Part shown: piece by piece, positions 6,493 to 15,977 of the stretch
How the letters are laid out: every line of letters starts with the position of its first letter
Numbering within the stretch: position 1 is the stretch's first letter
NCBI RefSeq assembly: GCF_900460065.1
Contig: NZ_UAVD01000039.1
Location: 1-64,000, forward strand
Reading direction: 5' to 3'
Source of the DNA: Streptomyces griseus
GTDB taxonomy: Bacteria > Actinomycetota > Actinomycetes > Streptomycetales > Streptomycetaceae
Length of the DNA stretch: 64,000 nucleotides
Position numbers and translations under genes: made by a program
Notes under the pieces: generated by a model
The model's input: only the letters and a program-made list of their open reading frames with translations
Databases searched by the model: none
Told to the model about the DNA's origin: nothing

Positions 6493-8346
6493 GTGAACGA
6501 CCCGCAGAACCCGTACGACCCGTACTACCAAGAGCCGCGGATCATCGGCTACGACGCGTACGGACAGCCGGTCTACCAGCAGCAGGGGCAGCAGTACGAC
6601 CAGCAGCAGTACGACCAGCAGGGCGGGCAGCCGTACGACCAGCACGGCGGGCAGCAGTACGGCCGGCAGAACCAGGGTTACGACCCCTACGCCGCACAGC
6701 CGGGTCAGGGACAGGCGACCCAGGACCCCGGCTACGGCTACGACGCGTACGGCAACCCCCAGCAGCAGCCGCAGAGTTACGACCCCTACGCCGCTCAGCA
6801 CCCGGGCCAGGCGCCTCAGCAGCCCCGGACGCAGCAGGGACAGGGCACGGACCAGGGGTACGGCTACGGCTCCTACACCGACTACGGGTACGGCACCGGG
6901 CAGCAGCCCGCCGCGGTCGACACCGACCAGCACTGGGGCATCCCGCAGCAGGGCGCGGCCCCCGCCCCGGAACAGGCCCCGCAGCAGTCTCCCGCCCAGC
7001 CGCAGCAGCCGCAGCCGTCGGGGCGCTCGGCGCAGGACGCGGCGGAGCCGGACGCGGAGCCCGCGCTCCCGGGGCAGCGCAAGCCCGCCCCCGACTACCG
7101 CACCGAGCAGTTCTCGTTCATCGAGGAGCCCGACGAGGACTCCGAAGACGTCATCGACTGGCTGAAGTTCACCGAGAGCCGCAGCGAGCGGCGCGAGGAG
7201 GCACGGCGCAAGGGCCGCAACCGGATGGTCGCCCTGATCGTCGTCGCCGTTCTCGTCGTCGTCGGCGGGGCCGGCTACCTCTGGTCCGCCGATATGATCC
7301 CTGGCCTGTCCGGGTCGGACGAGAAGAAGACCGCGACCGCCGGCGCCCAGCAGCGCGACATGATGGTGGTGCACCTGCACGACACGAAGAAGGGCGGCAC
7401 CTCGACGGCGCTGCTCGTCGACAACGCCACCACCGAGCAGGGCACCACGGTCCTGCTGCCCAACTCCCTCGCCGTCGCCTCCGACGACGGAACCACCACC
7501 ACGCTCGGCAAGTCCGTCGAGGACGACGGCAGGACCGGCACCCGGGAGGCGATCGACACCCTCCTCGGCACCCGGATCACCGGCACCTGGCGGCTGGACA
7601 CCCCGTACCTGGAGAACCTCGTCGAGCTGGTCGGGAACATCGAGGTCGACACCGACACCGATGTCCCGGGAGCGAAGAAGGGCGCGTCGCCCCTGGTCAA
7701 CGAGGGCGAGGGCCAGACGCTCAGCGGCCCGATGGCCGTCGCGTACGCCACGTACAGCGCTCCGGGGGAGCCCGAGGCCAAGCAGCTGACGCGGTTCGGC
7801 GAGGTCCTGCGGGCCACGCTGCGCAAGATCTCCGAGGATCCCAAGGCCGCGACCGTCACCGTCGAGACGCTGCTCCAGGTGCTGGACCCGTCGCTGCCCG
7901 AGAAGGACCTCGGGGCCTCGCTGGCCAAGCTGGCCTCGCGGGCCAAGGTCGGCGACTACAAGACGGCCCTGCTCCCGGTCCAGGAGGACGGCACGCTCAC
8001 CGAGGCGGACACCCGCGACGTCGTCAAGGACATCCTCGGCGGCACGGTGAAGGCCCCGGAGGCGGGAGCTCCGCTCCGGGTCGCCGTCCGCAACGCCACC
8101 GGGAACGCGAAGGCCGCGGAAGCCGCCCGGGTCCAGCTGGTCAACGGCGGTTACGCCTTCGTGGACAGTGGCAAGGCAGGCGCCGAGGCGTCGTCCGCCG
8201 TGCTCTACCGTTCCGCCGAGGACAAGGAGAAGGCCGTCGAGGTGGCCAAGACCCTGGGCCTCTCCGCGGGGGACGTGAAGAAGGGCGAGCCGGCCGCCAA
8301 CGCCGACGTGTCCGCGGTACTCGGACAGGACTACGAGATCCCGTAG
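6493..8346 (+). CDS. LytR-CpsA-Psr-like membrane protein, probably catalytically inactive, with LytR C-terminal domain
   Basis: The 617-residue protein begins at GTG 6493 after GGAGAGGGG. Residues 1-~200 are low-complexity Gln/Tyr/Gly/Pro with YDPYAAQ repeats. A membrane span lies at about 244-263. The middle region follows the LCP pattern (DMMVVHLHDTKKGGTSTALLVDN, then LLGTRITGTWRLD and LVELVGNIEVD). The C-terminal ~90 residues (LRVAVRNATGNAKAAEAARV ... AVLGQDY) match the LytR_C domain. Active LCP enzymes attach glycopolymers to peptidoglycan and need arginines in an S-x-P-R-D-type motif and in an A-Y-x-R motif. Here the corresponding places read LLPNSLAV and VAYATYSA, without them. I infer a pseudoenzyme or scaffold at the membrane. 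It is followed by a strong hairpin. Confidence 0.75.
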   Translation: MNDPQNPYDPYYQEPRIIGYDAYGQPVYQQQGQQYDQQQYDQQGGQPYDQHGGQQYGRQNQGYDPYAAQPGQGQATQDPGYGYDAYGNPQQQPQSYDPYAAQHPGQAPQQPRTQQGQGTDQGYGYGSYTDYGYGTGQQPAAVDTDQHWGIPQQGAAPAPEQAPQQSPAQPQQPQPSGRSAQDAAEPDAEPALPGQRKPAPDYRTEQFSFIEEPDEDSEDVIDWLKFTESRSERREEARRKGRNRMVALIVVAVLVVVGGAGYLWSADMIPGLSGSDEKKTATAGAQQRDMMVVHLHDTKKGGTSTALLVDNATTEQGTTVLLPNSLAVASDDGTTTTLGKSVEDDGRTGTREAIDTLLGTRITGTWRLDTPYLENLVELVGNIEVDTDTDVPGAKKGASPLVNEGEGQTLSGPMAVAYATYSAPGEPEAKQLTRFGEVLRATLRKISEDPKAATVTVETLLQVLDPSLPEKDLGASLAKLASRAKVGDYKTALLPVQEDGTLTEADTRDVVKDILGGTVKAPEAGAPLRVAVRNATGNAKAAEAARVQLVNGGYAFVDSGKAGAEASSAVLYRSAEDKEKAVEVAKTLGLSAGDVKKGEPAANADVSAVLGQDYEIP

Positions 8347-8355
8347 CCCGTACGG

Positions 8356-8390
8356 GGCCACGGCCGGCGCTCCGGCGCCGGCCGGTGGCC
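8356..8390 (+). terminator. Strong GC hairpin between the LCP-like gene and rsfS
   Basis: GGCCACGGCCGGCGC (8356-8370) pairs with the sequence at 8375-8390 around a TCCG loop, with one bulged G at 8385: about 15 base pairs. No T tract. Confidence 0.6.
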
Positions 8391-8522
8391 CGGCGCCCGG
8401 CCGGGAGGCGGGACGCCCCCGCCGCGAAACGCGGTCCGGCCGGGCCGGGAAACGCAGTGAGGCTCTGTCGGCGGTCCGTGAGACCCTAGAGGTTGCATCC
8501 GACCGCCGACGAAAGCCTGCAT

Positions 8523-8954
8523 GTGACCGCCACGGACCGCTCCATCGAGCTCATCAACGCCGCCGCTCAGGCGGCCGCCGACCGGCTCGCGCACGACATC
8601 ATCGCCTACGACGTCAGCGATGTGCTGTCGATCACCGACGCCTTCCTGCTGGCCTCGGCCCCCAACGACCGCCAGGTCAAGTCGATCGTCGACGAGATCG
8701 AGGAGCGGCTCCAGAAGGAGCTCGGCGCCAAGCCGGTGCGCCGCGAGGGCGACCGCGACGCCCGCTGGATCCTCCTCGACTACGTCGACATCGTCATCCA
8801 CGTCCAGCACAGCGAGGAGCGCGTCTTCTACGCGCTGGAGCGCCTGTGGAAGGACTGCCCGGAGATCGCCCTCCCCGAGGACGCGGTCAAGACCCGTGGC
8901 AGGGCCGAGGAGCACGCACAGCTCAACGGCGGCACGGAAGGTGACCAGAGCTGA
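8523..8954 (+). CDS. rsfS: Ribosome silencing factor RsfS
   Basis: Binds ribosomal protein uL14 and blocks subunit joining when nutrients fall. The 143-residue protein has the family core IIAYDVSDVLSITDAFLLASA, then GAKPVRREGDRDARWILLDY and DIVIHVQHSEERVFYALERLW, all diagnostic. I chose GTG 8523 (VTATDRSIELI), which matches the N-terminus I remember in S. coelicolor; an in-frame TTG at 8493 would add ten residues. There is no clear ribosome-binding site. The stop codon overlaps the CTG start of the next gene, so the two are probably translationally coupled. Confidence 0.92.
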   Translation: MTATDRSIELINAAAQAAADRLAHDIIAYDVSDVLSITDAFLLASAPNDRQVKSIVDEIEERLQKELGAKPVRREGDRDARWILLDYVDIVIHVQHSEERVFYALERLWKDCPEIALPEDAVKTRGRAEEHAQLNGGTEGDQS

Positions 8955-9604
8955 ACGGCGGCAGCGGCGGCACGGGCCGCAGGATCGTCCTCTGGCGGCA
9001 CGGCCAGACGGCGTGGAACCTGGAGCGCCGCTTCCAGGGCTCCACGGACATCGAGCTGACCGAGGTCGGCGTCGGGCAGGCCCGCCGCGCCGCCCGGCTG
9101 CTCGCCTCGCTGGAGCCGGACGCCATCGTCGCCTCCGACCTGCGGCGGGCGGCGGCCACGGCTGCCGAGCTGTCCGCCGTCAGCGGTCTCACCGTCGCCC
9201 ATGACGCCGCGCTCCGTGAGACCTACGCCGGTGCCTGGCAGGGGCTGACCCACGAGGAGATCGTCGAGCGCTTCGGCGAGCAGTACGCGGCGTGGAAGCG
9301 CGGGGAGCCCGTGCGTCGCGGCGGCGGCGAGCTGGAGACCGAGGTCGCCGACCGGGCGGCGCCGGTCGTCCTGGAACACGCCGAGAAGCTCCCGGCGAAC
9401 GGCACGCTCGTCGTGGTCAGCCACGGCGGCACGATCAGGACGACGATCGGCCGGCTGCTGGGCCTGGAGGCGCACCACTGGGAGGGGCTCGGCGGGCTGT
9501 CGAACTGCTGCTGGTCCGTCCTCGGCGAGGGCGCGCGCGGCTGGCGCCTGCTGGAGCACAACGCCGGCACGCTCCCGGAGCCGGTCCTCGGCGACGACGA
9601 CTAG
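8951..9604 (+). CDS. Histidine phosphatase / phosphoglycerate mutase family protein with apparent CTG start
   Basis: The protein has the catalytic RHG motif (IVLWRHGQTAWN) near the N-terminus, ETYAGAWQGLTHEEI, and the second catalytic histidine in VVVSHGGTIRT: a cofactor-dependent phosphatase of about 217 residues. The substrate cannot be told; the nadD/rsfS neighbourhood does not settle it. The frame has a TGA at 8942-8944, and no ATG, GTG or TTG between it and the RHG motif. CTG 8951 is the only plausible start, overlaps the rsfS TGA as CTGA, and has GGAAGGTGA upstream (8936-8944). This is an uncommon start codon with good sequence support. Confidence 0.85.
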   Translation: MNGGSGGTGRRIVLWRHGQTAWNLERRFQGSTDIELTEVGVGQARRAARLLASLEPDAIVASDLRRAAATAAELSAVSGLTVAHDAALRETYAGAWQGLTHEEIVERFGEQYAAWKRGEPVRRGGGELETEVADRAAPVVLEHAEKLPANGTLVVVSHGGTIRTTIGRLLGLEAHHWEGLGGLSNCCWSVLGEGARGWRLLEHNAGTLPEPVLGDDD

Positions 9605-9733
9605 TCGCCGGTCGAGAGGCCGTTCGCGGGCCGTCCTCGGGCGGCCCGGGCCGGATTTCACTTTCCGGCCGGTCGCAGGCTAAAGTTCTTCTTGTTCGCA
9701 GGGCGGAAACGCAGGGAAACAACAGCGAACAGC

Positions 9734-9806
9734 GGGGCTATAGCTCAGTTGGTAGAGCGCCTGCATGGCATGCAGGAGGTCAGGAGTTCAATTCTCCTTA
9801 GCTCCA
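9734..9806 (+). tRNA. tRNA-Ala, anticodon GGC
   Basis: A 73-nt cloverleaf with acceptor GGGGCTA/TAGCTCC, D arm AGCTCAGTTGGTAGAGC, anticodon stem CCTGC/GCAGG with loop ATGGCAT (anticodon GGC) and T arm AGGAG-TTCAATT-CTCCT. The CCA tail is not encoded beyond the discriminator A. It is identical to the copy at 10497. Confidence 0.97.
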
Positions 9807-9813
9807 CAATCAG

Positions 9814-9841
9814 GATCCCGTCCCCACCAGGGGGCGGGATC
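9814..9841 (+). terminator. Terminator after the first tRNA-Ala
   Basis: GATCCCG (9814-9820) pairs with CGGGATC (9835-9841), extended by CCCC/GGGG inside, followed by TTCT. It starts 8 nt after the tRNA. Confidence 0.8.
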
Positions 9842-9866
9842 TTCTGTATGGGGAGCGCCGAGCGGG

Positions 9867-9895
9867 CTGACCCCCTTGCGGGGTCATGGCAGAAT
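9867..9895 (+). promoter_or_regulatory. Candidate promoter for the zinc-ribbon pair
   Basis: CTGACC (9867-9872), a 17-bp spacer and CAGAAT (9890-9895), about 44 nt before the ATG at 9939. The spacer itself contains a GACCCC/GGGGTC hairpin. Confidence 0.5.
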
Positions 9896-9938
9896 CGGAA
9901 CGCCGGAGGGGGCGACGTACCGATCGGGAGGGAGCGCG

Positions 9939-10127
9939 ATGCCTGCGAGTCGCGAACACGTCCCCGACCAGCCTCTTGTCGCCGCCGCGTCCCCCGGCTC
10001 CGTACCGTTCGAAGATCGATCCCGCCTCGGCTGTCCGTCCTGCGGTTCGTCCCACGTGGCCCAGGTCCTGGGCGACAACGGAGGGGTCTCCTACGTGTGC
10101 ACGGCCTGCGGCCACAGCTGGAGCTGA
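9939..10127 (+). CDS. Small zinc-ribbon protein (62 aa)
   Basis: Function unknown. The C-terminal half has two CxxC knuckles, CPSCGSSHV and CTACGHSWS, spaced 22 residues apart as in a rubredoxin-like zinc ribbon. The N-terminal 25 residues are probably disordered. ATG 9939 has GGGAGGGAG (9926-9934) upstream. It is followed 3 nt later by a second small CxxC protein, and the pair sits between identical tRNA-Ala genes. A nucleic-acid or ribosome-related binding role would fit the fold but is not shown. Confidence 0.75.
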   Translation: MPASREHVPDQPLVAAASPGSVPFEDRSRLGCPSCGSSHVAQVLGDNGGVSYVCTACGHSWS

Positions 10128-10130
10128 CTG

Positions 10131-10364
10131 ATGGGTGCACACAGGCGTAAGTGCGACTGGTGCGGCAGCGGTACGCCCATCGTCAGGGACATGGACCCGG
10201 TCAACGCGGAGTACCAGTACTGGTGCGAGGAGTGCGCGCGGGCGCTGATCATAAAAGGCGACCCCATCGAGACCTACCGGGAGCTGGAGGGGGAGCCGAT
10301 CTACGGGCGGCTCCTGGAGGAGCACTGCACCCTCAAGCGCTTCTACTCCTTTGCGACCGCCTGA
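10131..10364 (+). CDS. Small CxxC zinc-binding protein (77 aa)
   Basis: Function unknown. Four cysteines in two pairs (CDWCGSG near residue 8 and CEECARA near residue 33) predict one zinc site. The remainder is an acidic helix-rich tail (DPIETYRELEGEPIYGRLLEEH). It begins 3 nt after the previous zinc-ribbon gene, so they are almost certainly co-transcribed and perhaps act together. No signal peptide or membrane segment is present. Confidence 0.72.
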   Translation: MGAHRRKCDWCGSGTPIVRDMDPVNAEYQYWCEECARALIIKGDPIETYRELEGEPIYGRLLEEHCTLKRFYSFATA

Positions 10365-10426
10365 CCTGCGACTGACGATCCACCGTTCGGGATGATTCGG
10401 GCATATCGGTGCGGACCGGAAACGAT

Positions 10427-10455
10427 TTGGTGAAGCACCGGGGGGACCGTGTAAT
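10427..10455 (+). promoter_or_regulatory. Promoter of the second tRNA-Ala
   Basis: TTGGTG (10427-10432), a 17-bp spacer and TGTAAT (10450-10455), about 41 nt before the mature tRNA. Confidence 0.65.
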
Positions 10456-10496
10456 GTTCTCGATGTCGCCAAGGGAAACCGGGCGGCACACAGCAA

Positions 10497-10569
10497 GGGG
10501 CTATAGCTCAGTTGGTAGAGCGCCTGCATGGCATGCAGGAGGTCAGGAGTTCAATTCTCCTTAGCTCCA
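10497..10569 (+). tRNA. tRNA-Ala, anticodon GGC (second copy)
   Basis: Base-for-base the same 73 nt as the copy at 9734, with the same anticodon loop ATGGCAT. Flanks differ: each copy has its own upstream region and its own terminator, so they look like a duplication with independent transcription rather than one operon. Confidence 0.97.
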
Positions 10570-10583
10570 CAGGATCGAGAGTG

Positions 10584-10624
10584 AAGAAGCGGGCCACCCG
10601 GATCGGGTGGCCCGCTTCTTTCGT
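10584..10624 (+). terminator. Very strong terminator after the second tRNA-Ala
   Basis: A perfect 17-bp stem: AAGAAGCGGGCCACCCG (10584-10600) against 10604-10620 with a GAT loop, running into CTTCTTTCG. Confidence 0.9.
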
Positions 10625-10778
10625 CCTCACTTCGCTCCGGACAGCTCCGGCCGGACCTGTCCGGTCGGGATCAGCCGCAACCGCCGGTCGGTGTCCGGTG
10701 GTCGGTGTCCGGCGCCCGACGCCCACCGGTCGACGTCCACCCCCTGGCCGTTCCCCGCTCCCCTCCGGACCCGTGCGG

Positions 10779-10784
10779 TACCCT
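10779..10784 (+). promoter_or_regulatory. -10 box of the leuS leader transcript
   Basis: TACCCT lies 6 nt before the leader peptide ATG, so the transcript would begin at or next to that codon. I see no convincing -35 hexamer. Confidence 0.5.
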
Positions 10785-10790
10785 GACGCC

Positions 10791-10829
10791 ATGCGTGCCG
10801 TACGCCTTCTGCTTAGCGAGCCGCGCTGA
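10791..10829 (+). CDS. Leucine leader peptide upstream of leuS
   Basis: A 12-residue frame, MRAVRLLLSEPR, with three consecutive Leu codons (CTT CTG CTT). It is followed by a large hairpin (GCCGCGCTGA at 10820-10829 with TCAGCGCGGC at 10863-10872, plus CCGACC/GGTCGG inside) and then by a terminator with a T run just before leuS. This is the classic layout of amino-acid attenuation: ribosome progress over the Leu codons reports charged tRNA-Leu level. Downstream leuS makes charged tRNA-Leu, so the logic is consistent. The ATG is probably the transcript's first codon. Confidence 0.8.
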   Translation: MRAVRLLLSEPR

Positions 10830-10873
10830 AGAGTCCCGACCGGTGAGAACGCCTGGTCGGAGTCAGCGCGGCG

Positions 10874-10898
10874 TCCCCTCCTGTGCGAGGGGATTTTT
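10874..10898 (+). terminator. leuS attenuator terminator
   Basis: TCCCCTC (10874-10880), loop CTGTGC, GAGGGGA (10887-10893), then TTTTT. It sits 40 nt upstream of the leuS start and immediately after the leader hairpin, so it would stop transcripts before leuS unless regulated. Confidence 0.8.
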
Positions 10899-10938
10899 CG
10901 TTTCCCGGCAGATGACGATCGATGGAGCTTTGAGGATC

Positions 10939-13812
<2,874 letters not shown>

Positions 13813-13856
13813 CGACGGGGGTGTGACGGCCCCGTGAGCGGTGGGGGCCATCCCCT

Positions 13857-13899
13857 ACGGGCAGGTTGGGGGTTCCGAAGGAACCCTCGGCCTGCCCGT
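13857..13899 (+). terminator. Terminator after leuS
   Basis: ACGGGCAGG (13857-13865) pairs with CCTGCCCGT (13891-13899). Inside, GGTTCC pairs with GGAACC around GAA, separated from the outer stem by a symmetric 5-nt internal loop. Confidence 0.8.
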
Positions 13900-13961
13900 T
13901 CCGTTTACGGTGGAGGGGGCGACCGGTACCGGCGGCCGCATCGAGACACCGAGGGGCATTC

Positions 13962-14750
13962 ATGGAAGCCGCGATCACGATCCTCGCGCTGCTCCTGGTC
14001 GCGTTCGTCGCGCTGGGTGTCTACGCGACCGTGAAGGCCGTCGGCGCGGCCAAGCGAGGCGTGGACCGCACGATCACGCAGGCCCGGCGCACGGTGGAGG
14101 ACACCACGCTCCGGGCCAAGAGCTTCGGACAGGTGGGTGTCGCGGGCGAGCTCGCCCAGCTCCGGCTCTCCCTGCGCACCTCGATGCGGGCCACACAGGA
14201 CGCCCTGCACGCCGGTGCCGCCGAGGACGCGTCCCTGGCGGAGTCGGTGGCGTTGTTCCGGAGGCTGAGCGAGCACGGCCTCGAACTGGACGACGAGCTG
14301 AAGCGGCTGGAGCGCGAGCCGGACCGGGCGACGGTCGCGGGCCTGCTCCCCAAGCTCAGGGAACGCACGCAGCGGATCACGCACTCGGCGGAGTCGCTGC
14401 GCTGGGCGGCACGGGACCGGGCGCGGCAGTTCGCCGACGACGATCTGGACGCGCTGAACGCCCAGATCGACATCGAGGCCGGCGCGCTGCGGCACTGGGC
14501 CGTGGACGAGCCGTCGTCGGGGGCGGCCGGCGCGGGCACCTCCGCCGCGGCACCGGGCCGGGGCCCGGGTACGGACTGGCCCGAGCCGGCCGCCTCGGAC
14601 GACCCCGCCGCCGGGAACAGCGACACGGCCGACCGGGCCTGGTCGGGACCGGCCCGCGAGGAGAGCCCGCAGGCGATCACCGCCCCGGACCCGCGGCTGC
14701 GCACGACCTACCCCTGGCAGAAGTCCACCCGCCCGGAAACGACGAACTGA
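13962..14750 (+). CDS. Conserved membrane-anchored hypothetical protein (262 aa)
   Basis: Function unknown. One N-terminal membrane span (about residues 4-26, ITILALLLVAFVALGVYATV) is followed by a long cytoplasmic helical region rich in Arg, Glu, Leu and Ala, consistent with a coiled coil (SVALFRRLSEHGLELDDELKRLERE), and an Ala/Gly/Pro-rich tail. ATG 13962 follows GAGGGG. It stands between the leuS terminator and a DegV gene that has its own predicted promoter. The architecture resembles membrane-tethered coiled-coil proteins, but I recognise no domain. Confidence 0.75.
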   Translation: MEAAITILALLLVAFVALGVYATVKAVGAAKRGVDRTITQARRTVEDTTLRAKSFGQVGVAGELAQLRLSLRTSMRATQDALHAGAAEDASLAESVALFRRLSEHGLELDDELKRLEREPDRATVAGLLPKLRERTQRITHSAESLRWAARDRARQFADDDLDALNAQIDIEAGALRHWAVDEPSSGAAGAGTSAAAPGRGPGTDWPEPAASDDPAAGNSDTADRAWSGPAREESPQAITAPDPRLRTTYPWQKSTRPETTN

Positions 14751-14871
14751 CGCACAAGCGACGGCTCGGGCGTATCCACGCCCGGCCGGATACGTTCCGA
14801 AGCGGCCATGAATGATCAGAGGGCCGGGGCCGGGCTGCCGCACTCCCACCGCGCCAGGTAACCTCCGGCTC

Positions 14872-15717
14872 ATGTCCCGCCATGTCGCTATCGTCACCGA
14901 TTCCACGGCCTACCTGCCGCGCCCGACGATGGAACGGCACGGCATCACCGCGGTGCCGCTGACCGTCGTCCTGGGCGACCGGGCGCTGGAGGAGGGCACG
15001 GAGATCTCGGCCCGCTCGCTCGCCCAGGCCCTGCAGAAACGCCACTCCGTGACCACGTCCCGCCCCAGCCCGGAGGTCTTCGCCGCGGCCTACCGGACGG
15101 CGGCGGAGGGCGGCGCGGACGCGGTGGTGTCGCTGCACCTGTCGTCGGAGTTCTCGGGCACGTACGACGCAGCGCTGCTCGCGGCGGCGGACGCCCCCGT
15201 TCCGGTGCGCGTCGTGGACACCGGCATGGTCGCCATGGCCCTGGGATTCTGCGCTCTGGCGGCTGCGGAGACCGCCGAAGCGGGCGGCGGCCCGGACGAG
15301 GCGGTGGCGGCGGCCGAGAAGCGGGCCGCGGGCACCTCGGCGTATTTCTACGTCGACACGCTCGACTATCTGCGCCGGGGCGGACGCATCGGTACGGCAC
15401 AGGCCCTGCTGGGATCCGCGCTGGCGGTGAAACCGCTCCTGGAGCTGGACGCGGGACGGATCGAGATGCTGGAGAAGGTGCGGACGGCCTCCAAGGCCAT
15501 CGCCCGCCTGGAGGAGATCGTCGCCGAGCGGGCGGGGGCCGCCCCGGTGGACATCGCCGTCCACCACCTCGCCGCCCCGGAGCGCGCGGAGCGCCTGGCC
15601 GAGCGGCTGCAGGAGCGTGTTCCGGGCCTGGTCGACCTCCACGTCAGCGAGGTCGGCGCGGTGATCGGCGCGCACACGGGGCCGGGGCTGCTCGGCGCGG
15701 TGATCTCCCTGCGGTGA
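14872..15717 (+). CDS. DegV-family fatty-acid-binding protein
   Basis: DegV/FakB proteins bind a fatty acid for phosphorylation by a FakA kinase. The 281-residue protein shows the family start HVAIVTDSTAYLP, the TSRPSPEVF motif, the core VVSLHLSSEFSGTYDAALLAA, and VDTLDYLRRGGRIG followed by LKPLLELDAGRIE-like sequence (here VKPLLELDAG). These lipid-pocket residues are conserved, so it is likely functional. No fakA is visible in the window. ATG 14872 lies 7 nt after TAACCT and has no ribosome-binding site, suggesting a leaderless mRNA. Confidence 0.9.
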   Translation: MSRHVAIVTDSTAYLPRPTMERHGITAVPLTVVLGDRALEEGTEISARSLAQALQKRHSVTTSRPSPEVFAAAYRTAAEGGADAVVSLHLSSEFSGTYDAALLAAADAPVPVRVVDTGMVAMALGFCALAAAETAEAGGGPDEAVAAAEKRAAGTSAYFYVDTLDYLRRGGRIGTAQALLGSALAVKPLLELDAGRIEMLEKVRTASKAIARLEEIVAERAGAAPVDIAVHHLAAPERAERLAERLQERVPGLVDLHVSEVGAVIGAHTGPGLLGAVISLR

Positions 15718-15765
15718 ACCCTGCGCACCGGACTTCCACCGGTGGACTTCCCGCACCGGTCCGCC

Positions 15766-15849
15766 TGCTGTGATCTCCCCGCAGTGTTCTTCCCGCCGTG
15801 ACCTTCCTGCTGTGATCTTCCTGCTGTGATCCTCCTGTCGTGATCTCGC
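15766..15849. repeat. Six tandem 14-bp repeats between degV-type gene and comEA
   Basis: Six head-to-tail units with consensus TGCTGTGATCTTCC occupy 84 bp exactly; units 4 and 5 differ at one base. Each unit carries GTGA or a near variant. No hairpin is formed by a single unit. They lie 48 nt after the upstream stop and 128 nt before comEA. Confidence 0.85.
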
Positions 15850-15977
15850 TGCCGGGGTCTCCGCGGTGAGCGCGGTTTCACCCCGTGGAGTGGTCGAGTT
15901 ATCCACAACTGCCGGTCTTTCCACAGGAATCCGGGCTGCTCAGCGGGTTCGGGCGGATGTGCCTAACGTCGTGAGGC

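Noticed and set aside
15766..15849. 14-bp tandem array considered as CRISPR
   Set aside because: Units are contiguous with no spacers and there are no cas genes.
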